Source: Aldrovandia affinis (lineage: Eukaryota; Chordata; Actinopteri; Notacanthiformes; Halosauridae). From it: a stretch of DNA of 64,000 nt. The stretch spans positions 558,001-622,000 of the forward strand of contig JAINUG010000114.1 in NCBI GenBank assembly GCA_029706075.1. The letters run 5' to 3'. A program made the position numbers and the translations under genes. Below the pieces are notes generated by a model. That model was not told the origin of the DNA. It saw nothing but the letters and a program-made list of their open reading frames with translations, and ran no database searches. This document shows, one piece after another, positions 33,472-44,133 of the stretch; the stretch's first letter is position 1, and every line of letters starts with the position of its first letter.

Positions 33472-34405
33472 ATGGACCCTGCTGACTCAACTGCCATGTT
33501 CCACGCTCTCCAGCAACAAGGTGCCATCGTTCAGCAGCACGCCCAGGGGATCTCCGACCTTCGCCAGGAGATGAGGGAGCTGTGCGCTGAGATGAGGAGA
33601 CTCGCCATCGCGGTTCAGCCACGCCTCTTGGAACAACCTGCTAAGCCGCCTGCACCTCCACTTTCCAACCCCACGGGAATCTGGCATTTCCGGGAGCCAC
33701 AGCAACCCCCCCGGGGAGATTCGGCGGAGAACCGGAGAGATGCAAGGCGTTCCTGTTACAGTGTGACTTTGTGTTCCGGCAGCAACCACAGACCTATCAC
33801 GATGATGAGCGCCGGATTGGCTACGTGATGGGGTTGTTCAAGGGGAGAGCCTTGGACTGGGCTACTGCTGTGTGGTCCGGGGGTTCACTCCCTCCTCGTT
33901 ACCCTGCCTTCGCTGAGGAGATCCGAAAAGTCTTCCAGCACGCATCCAGCGACCAAGAACCTTCCAATCGTCTGATCGCCCTTCGCCAAGGCAGTAGAAG
34001 CGCCGCGGACCATTCGATCGACTTCCGCACTATCGCTGCTGCTACCCACTGGAATGATGAGGCTCTAGCGGACCTGTTCCTGGTTTAAGGCACTCTAGGA
34101 TGAGTTGGCGCATCAGGAACCTATCACTCAGCTCGACCCACTCGTTTGTGCCGCTATTCGTTTGGACAACCGTTCTAGACAACGCCGGATCGAGAGACAG
34201 GTTTTGTCCGGTCAGCCATACCCCAGGCGAGGGTCAAGTTCACGACCGGAGGAGATGGAGGAGTCGAGTCCATGGATCTTTCTCGTGCTGGAATAAGAGT
34301 CTCACCCGAAGAATGGAAACGTCGGAGAGAGACCAGTTCATGTTTCTACTGCGGGAGGTTGGGACATTCTCTAAAACAGTGTACCTACCGGTCCAAGAAA
34401 TCTGA
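33472..34405 (+). pseudogene. Gypsy-1 gag
   Basis: The ATG at 33472 opens MDPADSTAMFHAL, the usual start of fish Gypsy gag (Gypsy-2 starts MDPADSTVLHH). A frameshift near 33740 moves the capsid-like part to another phase: VFRQQPQTYHDDERRIGYVM, FKGRALDWATAVW and RLIALRQGSRSAADHSIDFR. Another stop occurs at 34086. The zinc knuckle CFYCGRLGHSLKQC (C-x2-C-x4-H-x4-C) appears near 34340 in the frame that leads into protease. Gag forms the particle and the knuckle binds RNA. Confidence 0.92.
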
Positions 34406-37240
34406 ATCATCCGTGGATGTGAGGTCCCTAGCCAATCCGGAGAGGACTGCCAGGAATGACCCTCGTCCCACCCTTACTGCCTTAATCATGCTTCCAGGAA
34501 GAGAGATCCACGTGAACGTGATAGTGGACTCTGGAGCTGACGCCAACCTCATAGACGAAGTGATGGTCAAGGAACTGGACATTCCCATCCTTCCATTGCC
34601 TCATCCCGAGAATGCTCGGTCTTTGGATGGCAAGACATTCTGCCGCATGACCCACATCATGGAACCTATCCAGGTGGTCATTTCGGGCAACCATCATGAA
34701 AGAATTCAGTTTCACGTCATCCGCTCTCCCAACGATCCACTCATTCTTGGGTTACCCTGGCTAAAGAAACACAATCCCATCATCAATTGGAGTTCTAGTC
34801 GTATTCAAGCCTGGAGCCATGAGTGTCACCAGTCCTGCCTACGATCTGCACCTGCACCAGCTGAGGGCGCATCTACTCCACCCCAAGTCTCCAAGCCTTC
34901 TCTTGAGAATGTGCCCACCCCTTACCACAACCTGGGTACAGTCTTTTCCAAGACGCAGGCACAGACGATTCCTCCTCACAGACCCTATGACTGCGCAATC
35001 GAGCTGCTACCCGGTTCCACACTCCCCTCAAGCCACCTCTACAATGTTTCCAGACCAGAGAGGGAGGCCATGGAGAAATACATTCGGGACTGCCTAGCCA
35101 ATGGTCTTATTCGTCCCTCTTCTTCACCCGTGGGCGCTGGATTTTTTTTTATTCCAGAAGAAAGACGGCTCTTTGCATCCCTGCATTGATTACAGAGAAC
35201 TCAACAACATCACGGTCAAGAACAAGTATCCACTGCCATTGATTGACTCCGCTTTTCACCCTCTGCACGATGCCACCATCTTTTCAAAATTGGATCTACG
35301 CAATGCTTATCATCTGGTCTGTATTCGAGAAGGGGACGAATGGAAGACAGCATTCAACACTCCCCTTGGACACTTTGAATATCTTGTTATGCCTTTCGGC
35401 CTCACTAACGCACCTGCTGTCTTCCAGGCGTTAGTCAATGACGTCCTACGGGACTTACTGGGCCGACACATGTTCGTCTACCTTGATGACATTTTGATTT
35501 ACTCCACCAATGTCAAGGAACACGAGTCCCATGTACAGCAGGTTCTCCAAAGACTGTTGGAGAACAAACTGTTTGTTAAAGCGGAGAAATGTGTTTTCCA
35601 CACGGACACTGTTGAGTTTCTGGGCTTCATCTTGGAGAAGGGACAAATCAGGGTGGATCCCAAGAAGTTTCAGGCAGTCACTGACTGGCCCACACCTACC
35701 ACTCGAAAACATCTTCAACGCTTCTTGGGATTTGCCAACTTTTATCGGAGGTTCATCAGGAACTACAGCTAAGTTGTCTCTCCTCTCACCAAGCTCACGT
35801 CCACTGCCATGCCATTCTGATGGAGTTCCGAAGCAGAGGGGGCATTTTCTAGGATCAAGAAGCTGTTCTCCTCCGCATCTATCCTGGTGCATCCTGATCC
35901 TACCCGCCAGTTTGTTGTGGAGACTGATGCTTCCGACTCTGGGGTGGGAGCCGTGCTCTCTCAGGTTTCCTCCTTCGACAATTGTCTTCACTCGTGCGCT
36001 TTTTTCTCTCGGAAGCTTTCACCAGCTGAGAGAAATTACGACGTGGGTAACCGAGAACTCCTCGCAGTCAATTAGCACTGGAGGAGTGGAGGCATTAGCT
36101 GGAGGGGTCCGAGAAACCTTTTGTCATTTGGACTGATCATAAGAACGTAGCTTACCTTCAGACTGCTAAGAGACTGAATTCTCGCCAAGCTAGGTGGGCG
36201 TTGTTCTTTGGAAGATTCAATTTTTCGCTCACCTACCGCCCTGGTTCAAAGAATGTCAAGCCGGATGCCCTGTCCCGGCAGTTTGACACCAGCTCCGAGC
36301 GAGAGACGCCTGAGAACATCCTCCCTTTGTCCTGCACTGTAGCGTCGGTGACGTGGAGAATCGAGGCTGTGATCCAGAGGGCTCTGCGAGGGGAGCCCGA
36401 TCCCAGGTCCTATCCCGGCAGATGACTTTATGTTCCCTCAGCTGCTCGGACACAGGTTCTCCAATGGGCTCATTCCTCCCTCATGTCTTGCCATCCCGGT
36501 TTCACCCGTACCCTGGTGGTTCTTAAAAGAAAGTTCTGGTGGAACTCCATGATTTCTGACACCAGATGCTTCATCAAGGCGTGCACCACCTGCGCCAGGA
36601 GCAAGGCCTCCCACCAGGCATCCCCTCGGACATTGTCTCTGACCGAGGCCCTCAGTTCATCTCACAAGTCTGGAAAGGTTTTTCTCGGCACTCGGAGCCA
36701 CTGCTAGCCTCTCGTCAGGTTACCACCCTCAGTCTAACGGTCAGACCGAGATGGCCAACCAGGATCTAGGAGCGGCGCTTCGTTGTGTTTCTGCCAAGAA
36801 CCCCGCTTCATGGAGCAAGATGCTTACCTAGGTTGAATACGCACACAACGCCCTGCCCTGCGCCGCCACCGGAAAATCTCCATTTGAAATCTCCCTCGGC
36901 TACCAACCACCATTGCTTCCTGACCAAGAAGCAGAGATTGCTGTTCCCTCCCTCGCCACCCACATGTGACGATGTGTCAAGATCTGGAAGGACGCCAGGG
37001 CCGTGCTGTTACGCATGGCAGACCGGAATCGTCGTGTCGCAGATCACGCACCAGCCCCAGTTTATAAGCCAGGCGACTCCATCTGGCTTTCCACTAAGGA
37101 CATCCCTATACAATCCACTTCCCACAAACTACAACCCCAATTCATTGGACCCTTCAAGATTCACAGCATCATCAACCCTTCCTCTGTTAAATTGTCACTA
37201 CCTGCTTCCCTTAAGATTCATCCCACGTTCCATGTTTCTT
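34406..37240 (+). pseudogene. Gypsy-1 pol (protease, RT, RNase H, integrase)
   Basis: Protease: IVDSGADANLID near 34520-34555. RT in a new phase after 35130: [51 protein letters not shown] and [11 protein letters not shown] (catalytic aspartates), then [12 protein letters not shown] near 35740. RNase [18 protein letters not shown] near 35910, with a stop at 36073. Integrase: the zinc-binding part ([10 protein letters not shown] near 36595) joins directly to [19 protein letters not shown], so roughly 75 residues of the core with the first catalytic aspartate are deleted. The C-terminal part includes [32 protein letters not shown] and PQFIGPFKI, and ends HPTFHVSW where it meets Gypsy-2. No chromodomain remains. 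Confidence 0.93.
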
Positions 37241-37545
37241 GGGCGAGGAGATGATGTGGAGTTGGATGGTCTCTCGGTGGTTGCCAGACAAAATGAGCTG
37301 CAGAGGTTCGGTGGTGTGCGTGACATGGGCCAGAAGGTTCCCATCCAGTGCGTGGGCCCTGAGAGGAACGGCGAGGGGCCGAGTGGCGATACCAGCCTGT
37401 TGGACCAGCTTGGCATCGATAAAATTTCCATCCGCCCCGGAGTCCACCAGGGCGCATAACGGCAGGGACTGACAGTTCCAGATGAGCGTGGCCTCAAACT
37501 GGAATCGAGACTGGGCGGCTGCGGGACAAACGATGTGGCTCACCA
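37241..37545 (-). pseudogene. Gypsy-2 protease, truncated
   Basis: ALVDSGADGNFIDAKL (active-site DSGA) lies near 37450, followed by HALDGNLLAHVTH and ETIQLHIISSP at the junction. The domain is cut about two thirds of the way along where Gypsy-1 sequence begins. Confidence 0.9.
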
Positions 37546-37650
37546 GTATGCCCAGTTCTACTGGTGAGCCTTGGCTTTTAACCGCAACGGACAGGTGACC
37601 AGGTAGTGGCCCATGTTACCACAATAAATACAGACGGCCGCCTTCATTCT

Positions 37651-38565
37651 TCACTCACGTTCCTCCTGCGAGAGATGTGCTCTGCCCAGCTGCATGGGCT
37701 CCTCAGCCGAGGCCCCCGGGGCAGATCGTCTCTTGGTGGTCAGGGAGAGAAAAGAGGGATCTGGATGAGAAGGGGAAATAGAACTCGCCGAGGTGAAGTG
37801 ACCGATTTTCTCCCTCCGACGCTCCCGCAAACGGTTATCAACCCTGATGGCGAGGGAAACCAGGGCGTCGAGGCAATCAGGGTAGTCCCTCGCAGCCAGC
37901 TCGTCCTTCACCACCTCCCCTAACCCGTTTAGGAAAGCCCCTTGAAGCGATGCGTCATTCCAGCCAGATTCCGCGGCCAAGGTCCTGAACTCCACCGCGT
38001 ACTCAGCCACACTACGGCTCCCCTGGCGGAGATGGAACAGGCGTTGGGCGGCATCTCTTCCACCCACCGGTTGATCGAAGACCTTCCTCATCTCAGCGAC
38101 AAACACAGAGTACTGGGAGCTGGCTGGGAGCTGGCTGTCCCAGATGGCAGTGGCCCAATCCCGCACACCCCCCCCAAGGCAGCCCATGATGAATGCAATC
38201 TTTGCCTGGTCTGAGCCGTAGGAAGAGGGTTGCTGGCGGAAAACAATGTCACACTGCATTAAAAACCCCTTGCAGTTCCCCAAATCGCCATGGTAGTGCT
38301 CCGGGTGGGGAATGTGGGGTTCCCTGGGTTGAACAACCAGTGGGCTGGCAGGTAGTGCGGGTGCAAGGGGGTCAGGGGAAGCTGTTTGAGCTGGAAGAGG
38401 GAAACTGGCCGTGAACTGGGAAATCTGGTCTCCCATTTGTCCCATGTGGTAAGAAAGGTTCTTCAGTGCCTCGGTCGTCTCCCTCAGTAGTTTGTCCTGC
38501 TGATCCATGCGAGCCTCCTGGCAGGCGATCCAGTGGTGAAGCACCGTTGAGTCCGCTGGGTCCAT
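37651..38565 (-). CDS. Gypsy-2 gag, mostly open
   Basis: The ATG at 38565 opens MDPADSTVLHHWIACQEAR, and the frame is open for 305 codons. It has a coiled region near residues 20-60, then FRQQPSSYGSDQAKIAFIMG, VRDWATAIWDS, EMRKVFDQPVGGRDAAQRL and LRQGSRSVAEYAVEFRTLA, the capsid domain of fish Gypsy gag, and AIRVDNRLRERRRE. It stops just before the zinc knuckle CIYCGNMGHYLVTC, which is read in another phase at about 37630-37590, so the gag end is shifted. The start was chosen because it follows the LTR and primer-site region by 18 bases and matches Gypsy-1. There is no evidence of expression. Confidence 0.88.
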   Translation of the reverse strand: MDPADSTVLHHWIACQEARMDQQDKLLRETTEALKNLSYHMGQMGDQISQFTASFPLPAQTASPDPLAPALPASPLVVQPREPHIPHPEHYHGDLGNCKGFLMQCDIVFRQQPSSYGSDQAKIAFIMGCLGGGVRDWATAIWDSQLPASSQYSVFVAEMRKVFDQPVGGRDAAQRLFHLRQGSRSVAEYAVEFRTLAAESGWNDASLQGAFLNGLGEVVKDELAARDYPDCLDALVSLAIRVDNRLRERRREKIGHFTSASSISPSHPDPSFLSLTTKRRSAPGASAEEPMQLGRAHLSQEERE

Positions 38566-38582
38566 ATCTGGCCAAACCATTC

Positions 38583-39113
38583 TGTTATGATGTAGGTGCT
38601 GGCTTGGACCCAAATGCACTCTGGAACAGAACTTAAATTGCACTCCACACAGGAGGCGTTTAATAGCTGAGTGCAACAAAAGGGGTAACTGGAGAAACAG
38701 ACAGGAAGCTGGCAAAACAGAACAGGCTGGACGGGCTACAAAAAACTAATAAACAAACAACAAAATACAACAGGCAAAAATCGAACTGGAAAGACAGATA
38801 AACAGAGTGAAGCAAACTAGGGCAGTACAAGATACACGAATACGGTTTGGCACTGGAGTGTGTGAGTGCTGAACTTAAATAGGAAAGGGTGAAATTACTC
38901 AATTGATTCTGGCATGCGGAATGTGCAGGGGAGTGGGTGTGATAGGCTGAATCTAACGAGGGGAAAAAGGAACTGAGTGCGGAATGCGGGGAAGCCACGC
39001 CCAGCCTAAAACAAAAGACACACAGGGTAAAAGCAAAAACAAGACATGACACGCAAGGAACGGAATGGCAAAAACCACAAGGAAGGTGGACAGAACGGGG
39101 CTGCAATGTTACA
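38583..39113 (-). repeat. Gypsy-2 LTR
   Basis: On the minus strand it runs from TGTAACATTGCAGCC to ATCATAACA, 531 bp, with TG...CA ends. Gag starts 18 bases after it, leaving a short primer-site region beginning GAATGG. Confidence 0.88.
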
Positions 39114-39186
39114 CTTGCGGGTCTTTATTTTACATCATTGTTTCTGAGTCGTGCATTTCGGGTCCAACCCTCACGCACCCATCTCA
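39114..39186 (+). repeat. Remnant of the Gypsy-1 3' LTR
   Basis: It matches the last part of the 5' LTR (33383-33455) with a few changes, including GTCTTTATTTTAC, TTTCTGAGTCGTGCATTT and CCAACCCTCACGCACCC. It is followed by AAAAA. Confidence 0.9.
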
Positions 39187-39794
39187 AAAAAAGCCTTTAC
39201 CAACTCCAGAGGGGTAATGTGAGGGGAAGTGGATTTGTGACAAGAACGCTGCAGGTTTGAATCCCAATTGGGATAGTGCTCTTGTACATCTGAGAAAAAT
39301 TTACCCACATTGTATCAGCAGACACCCAGCAGTATGTATGTTTATCCTGGGTTCATGCCTAAAACCTTCTGAAGAAATGAAACAAAGTTAATTTTTTCAT
39401 TTAGGTGGTTTAACATTCTGTACATACATCCAAGCAGATTGATCAATATATAAACAGAGATGTTCTGACCTGTTTTTTTTTCAGGAGGCAAGGAACCATG
39501 GAAAGGAGCTTACGTGGGAAGAGGGAACCGTAAATCTCTGCCCCAAATTCCACGCCCACTAAAATGAAAAGGATTAATTTCCAGCATACTGCATGTATTT
39601 GACCCAGTTACTTCCAAGGAAACCAAACTGTAACCCAAGTTAAGAGCTCATTTCAGCATGCCTGTTCCAAGTCAGGTCAAGCCTGTCAATTCAAAATAAT
39701 TACTGGCTATTTATCAAAACTTCTCACCATTTTTAAAAATAAAAATCAATAAATGTGTAATTTTATGGGGGGGTGTTCTAAAGCATTTTACTTA
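39187..39794. other. Unannotated interval
   Basis: It begins with a short piece, AGAACGCTGCAGGTTTGAATCC, that resembles an eroded SINE B box. No coding or structural signal is otherwise seen. Confidence 0.45.
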
Positions 39795-39950
39795 GTTAAT
39801 ATACGCCATTTAGCAAACGCTTTTATCCAAAGTGACTTAAAGTAGGGAATGCATACATTTTCAGTATATGTGGCCCCAGTGGGGATTGAACCCACAACCT
39901 AAGCGTTGCCAACGCTGTGCTCTACCAATTGAGCCACAGAGAACCACACT
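39795..39950 (-). mobile_element. tRNA-headed SINE, same family as 24386, antisense
   Basis: On the minus strand the A box is TGGCTCAATTGG (39936-39925) and the B box GGTTCAATCCC. The body has ACTGAAAATGTATGCATTCC and the tail AAGTCACTTTGGATAAAAG and CGTTTGCTAAATGG, the same order as the copy at 24386. Confidence 0.9.
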
Positions 39951-40679
39951 TGTGGGAATGACAAAGCCATTAATTATTACCACTATTCAGCCTAGTGTCA
40001 CAAATGCATATCCCAAATATGAACATGAATATGTAGCAGTTAATACAAATACTGTACTAAAATTAACCTTTGTAATTATAAAGATGCCCATGAACTAACA
40101 CACACACACACACAATTCAATGTTTTGGTCAACCGAATTTCACCGGGTTGTTTTGGGTATCACGCCAGGAAACGTGGCAAATTACAGCCAGGTCACAATT
40201 TACTCCACCTTTGAACCAGCACATATCAAGACGGGTGATCCCCTCCATATATACAAATAACAAATTTAAACTGAACAATAAACTGAACAGGTAAATAAAA
40301 AGCACGCTTCTTTTAAAAGTAACACAAATAAGGAGGTGCTGTCCAAGACAATAAATAAGAACACTGAAACATATTCTGCTGTTTTGCTGCTAGTTTATCT
40401 GGACTATATGCACGTTCACTAGCTAGTAGGAAGCTGATAGTCATGCAGTATAGCGTTATTATTACCCACAAAAATTCACAGAAAATGTTCGTGTCGACAG
40501 TCAAGAAAGGCGTTTTTTATAGAAAGTTCAGCCAATGTAATGTTAGCTAAATTCTTGAGCTACTAGCTAGCATGAACCTTAGTATAGCAATTGATGCAAT
40601 ACCTAGCTAACACGATTATTTACTAGACTACATCAAAACGTAACATAATGTTCATGATGAGATTACATACCTTTATCTT
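39951..40679. other. Unannotated interval
   Basis: Holds a short CA repeat (about 40099-40116) and no recognisable gene or element end. It may be the interior or intron of the antisense hAT that begins at 41201. Confidence 0.45.
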
Positions 40680-41201
40680 TGGCCCGTTTCTCCTGTTCTT
40701 TTCTCTAAACTGAAATCCCGAAGGCTTTGATCTTTTCATTTTGGCAATGTACCTCAATGTGTGTGTGACACGATTGTTTGTGTGACTAACAATTGCCCAT
40801 CAATGCAGGGTCAAGAGACTAAACCTTTCACCTTGGTGGTGCACAGACTCGTTTTCATTTATCATTATATTTTAAACCAGGCAAAATTGCAGCTGTATAT
40901 CAGTAGATATAATAATTGAGATATTATTTCCATTTGCTTGTGTGTGTTACGAGAGCAGGGGCGCATTTGGTTGCAATGTTATTTTGTGATGTAGGCTGAC
41001 AGACAGCAGAAGAAGTGGGACGAAAAAGTCACATCATCCCCGATGCTATCGTAGCGCTGTATCGCAGAGCTGAGCGCAGACGAGCGAGACTGAAGTGAGC
41101 GTGCGTCTGTGTCTGTATATGGAGAGCTGTGTGCGTGCGCCCCTTGCCGGCGTGCCGCCCTAAGCGACTGCCTATGTCGCCTATGCCAGGATCTGCCACT
41201 G
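40680..41201 (-). mobile_element. hAT transposon 5' end with first coding exon and splice donor
   Basis: On the minus strand it starts CAGTGGCAGATCCTGGCATA at 41201, a hAT-type terminus. At about 40735 an ATG opens MKRSKPSGFQFREK, the start of TTF-type hAT transposases. After AAAGATAAAG the sequence reads GTATGTAATC, a good splice donor at about 40673. The following exons and the other terminus were not found, so the copy is truncated. The 8 bases flanking the terminus (TCTATGGG) have no partner in the window. Confidence 0.65.
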
Positions 41202-41598
41202 TCTATGGGCCACAAATAAGACATTTACTCCTAGTTGGCAAAATATGTGATACAATCTATCACTGGCTCGCGAAGACAGAACATTTGTAACCAGCCTCTG
41301 TCATTTTCGTCTCATCCGGTGTTTTTATTGTATTTTATGGAATCATCTGTTTGTGCCTGCAAATAACGCCAGACCAGTGTGGCGCGATTTTTAAAATATT
41401 ATTTAAAGGGCCGTTTAAGTAAAATAAATATAAAATCCTATAATTATATAAAAATATGCTATAAATAAGGTGGTAACAGCCTCCAAGTTAAATGTCCAAG
41501 TGTGCGGAATATTAAGATTTAAAATATAAATGAGGCTACAACTAACGATTCTCATGCCATAATGTAGATGTAATAATGTTAATTTCGACAGAACCAAT
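41202..41598. other. Unannotated interval
   Basis: AT-rich sequence between two hAT ends, with no coding motif. Confidence 0.45.
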
Positions 41599-41853
41599 TA
41601 GGGGTGTAATGAAACATCGATGCATCGATCTGAATGAGAAAATACAACTGCAACGATTTGTAAAATTAGCATCGATTAGAATCGAGTAATATCACATTTT
41701 AAGTTAGTATATGCTTATTCGTTAATTTAAAATAATAATAATAATAAATCTGACTACTATCAAAACCACTTCCTTCCACATGTTTATTCTGGCCCTGCTC
41801 CTCCCTCCACGTACGGCGAGACCAGGTGGACAGGTGAGCTGATTACCATTGCA

Positions 41854-42895
41854 TCATGGTTTAAATCATACTTATTAGACCGGTTTCAATTTGTGCAATT
41901 AGATCAAGAGTTCTCTGACTACTCTCAGGTTAAATATGGTATTCCACAAGGCTCAGTGCTGGGACCATTACTGTTCTCATTATACTTGCTACCACTCGGT
42001 AATGTTATTCGTAAACATGGTGTGAATTTCCATTGCTATGCAGATGATACACAGCTGTACATATCAATGAAACCAGGTGAAACACTTAAACTCACTCAAT
42101 TAGAGGCCTGTATCTCTGATATAAAGAACTGGATGACAGTACATTTCCTGCTTTTAAATTCAGATAAAACAGAGATGATGGTTTTGGGCCCCAAAATGCA
42201 GGTGATTGCATAGTTACATCAAGTCTTATGGTTAAGAACCTTGGTTTTATTATTGATCAGGACCTTACATTTGACACTCATATTAAAAACACTTCCAGAG
42301 TAGCTTTCTTTCACCTAAGAAACATAGCTAAAATTCGGCACATTCTGTCATTAGAGGATGCTAAAACCTTGATCCATGCTTTTGTTGCATCGAGGCTAGA
42401 CTATTGTAATGCCTTATTATCCGGCTCCTCTAGTAGCTCTCTAAAGAGTCTTCAACTAGTACAGAATACAGCGGCACGTATTTTGACTAGATCCAAAAGT
42501 ATGAGCACATTACTCCAGTGTTAGCATCACTACATTGGCTTCCTATTAAATATCGGGCTGATTATAAAGTACTGTTGCTAACTTTTAAAGCAGTAAACGG
42601 ACTTGCACCTTTATATCTGACTGAAATGATTGCCCCTATAAGCCGACACGACTGCTTCGTTCACAAGAAGCCGGCCATCTATTACTCTCCTAGAATTTTG
42701 AAAAGCACAGCTGGTGGTAGAGCCTTCTCTTTTAGAGCTCCTCTGTTGTGGAACGGTTTACCAAGGCATGTTAGGGATTCGGACACAGTTTCAATTTTTA
42801 AGTGTAGATTAAAAACATATCATTTCAGCCTAGAAACTTTCCTACTGCTAGCCTGTTATGCTGGCTATGTAGCACTGCGTGTTTTTTTTTTCTGA
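41854..42895 (+). pseudogene. L2 reverse transcriptase fragment (copy c)
   Basis: The frame starts [17 protein letters not shown] and includes [26 protein letters not shown] and [13 protein letters not shown]. It breaks near 42195 (a deletion relative to copy b, which keeps [11 protein letters not shown]), continues with [13 protein letters not shown], breaks again near 42500 and ends with RAPLLWNGLPRHVRDSD and RLKTYHFSLETF. EN and RT fingers are missing because of 5' truncation. Confidence 0.9.
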
Positions 42896-43363
42896 CTGCA
42901 TGTTCTCTTCTCTGCCTGGCTATAGCACTGCTTTTTTTTTTTCTGACTGCACTCAGGGGCACCTGCCCCCGAGCCCTAGATCCTGCGAGAAGTGTGAGCT
43001 GCCCCCATCAACCCTCACCCCACGCCAACCCCAGTTCCTGGATCTGGACCCTCTCCGCGTGGTTTAGCCCCCCCACTACCTAACTCAGGAGGGGCAAGTC
43101 TTTCAGCCCTGAGCCACCTTGGACTGACCATGACATGGTCTTTTTTTGGACATACCCTGTGCCGGCCAGAAGAGGATGGGCTCCCCCCCTTTTTAGTCTG
43201 GTTCCTCCCAAGGTTTCTCCCTAGGGAGTTTTTCCTTGCCACTGTTGCCGTTAGGCTTGCTTTTGGGGGGGTCTAGGCCTGGGTTCCCCCTCTGTTAAGC
43301 GTTTTGTGACAATTCTATTGTGAAAAGCGCTATACAAATAAACTTGATTTGATTTGATTTGAT
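41854..43363 (+). mobile_element. 5'-truncated L2 LINE (copy c)
   Basis: It starts at TCATGGTTTAAATC and ends with AACTTGATTTGATTTGATTT. It is a sense copy of the same family as 17387-19107 with very high similarity and an identical 5' boundary. In its 3' UTR it has T-runs near 42885 and 42930 that differ from copy b. Confidence 0.93.
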
Positions 43364-44133
43364 CAAAATGACAAGTAAAGTAACAGAAATGTGCAATGTT
43401 ACAAAAAGAAAGTCTGCAGTGTGGAACCATATTGGGTTTACAATGAAGGACGGTGTACTTGATAAAACATCTGCTATATAAAATCTGTCAAACTAAAATC
43501 AAATACACAGGCAACACAACTAACATGATGAACCACTTGAGTCGATGACAGAACATCAGCAAGCAGCCTAGCAATAGTTCTGAGGCACAGCTTCCTCTGA
43601 GTTTCCCAGAGAAATGACCAAGCAATTCTAAACGGGCGAAATAGGTAACAACAAACAGGTAAAACATGTTCATTTGCAAAGACCTTAGGCGGTACAGCGT
43701 TGTAGAAAATACAAATTTGATGAATGTTGTCGAACCGAGATACACCATACCAAACAGACAACATTTTAGTGAAACATGTATACCTGCTCTGTATGAAGAG
43801 GCCAAGGAAACTGTTCGGTGGTCCTTGCAGAGCGCCCCGAGGAATAGCTCTAACAACGGATGGGTGGACATCTAGCTCCACTGAAGCATACAGGTATGTC
43901 ACCATCACCTCGCATCACATCATTTCAGAGTGGTCCTACAGAACTTTGTCCTGCAAACACATATCCTGAGTGACACCCACACGGGGTGCCACTTGGCACA
44001 GTGCCCAAAGAGGCTTGTATTGAATGGGGCATTGTTGGCAAAGACCCTGCACTAGTCACAGACAATGCTTGAAACATGACCGTGGCTGGTGTGCAAGCTG
44101 AAATGCCTCCTCATGTAAAATGCTTCGCTCATA

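Larger units (their letters stand above)
37241..39113 (-). mobile_element. Gypsy-2: antisense Ty3/Gypsy fragment (LTR, gag, start of protease)
   Basis: On the minus strand a complete LTR (39113-38583) is followed by an intact-looking gag and the first part of protease, which ends at the junction with Gypsy-1. RT, RNase H, integrase and the other LTR are absent. The LTR abuts the Gypsy-1 3' LTR remnant. The simplest history is an insertion into the Gypsy-1 3' LTR followed by one deletion that removed the far half of Gypsy-2 and the end of Gypsy-1. Confidence 0.9.
32462..39186 (+). mobile_element. Gypsy-1: Ty3/Gypsy LTR retrotransposon, 3' end lost and fused to Gypsy-2
   Basis: A 5' LTR starting TGTCACGGTTCC, then gag, protease, RT, RNase H and integrase in order, all in the plus strand. 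At about 37240 it meets an antisense second Gypsy. A 73-bp remnant of its 3' LTR is found at 39114-39186. AAAAA flanks both outer ends (32457-32461 and 39187-39191), which agrees with a 5-bp target duplication but is low-complexity. Multiple frameshifts and an integrase deletion make it inactive. Confidence 0.9.

Noticed and set aside
36785-37459. 224-codon plus-strand frame
   Set aside because: It is out of phase with the integrase motifs of Gypsy-1 and runs across the junction into antisense Gypsy-2 sequence.
40979-41224. 81-codon minus-strand frame
   Set aside because: It covers the hAT terminus and is rich in R and S by composition; the real hAT start codon is further in at about 40735.
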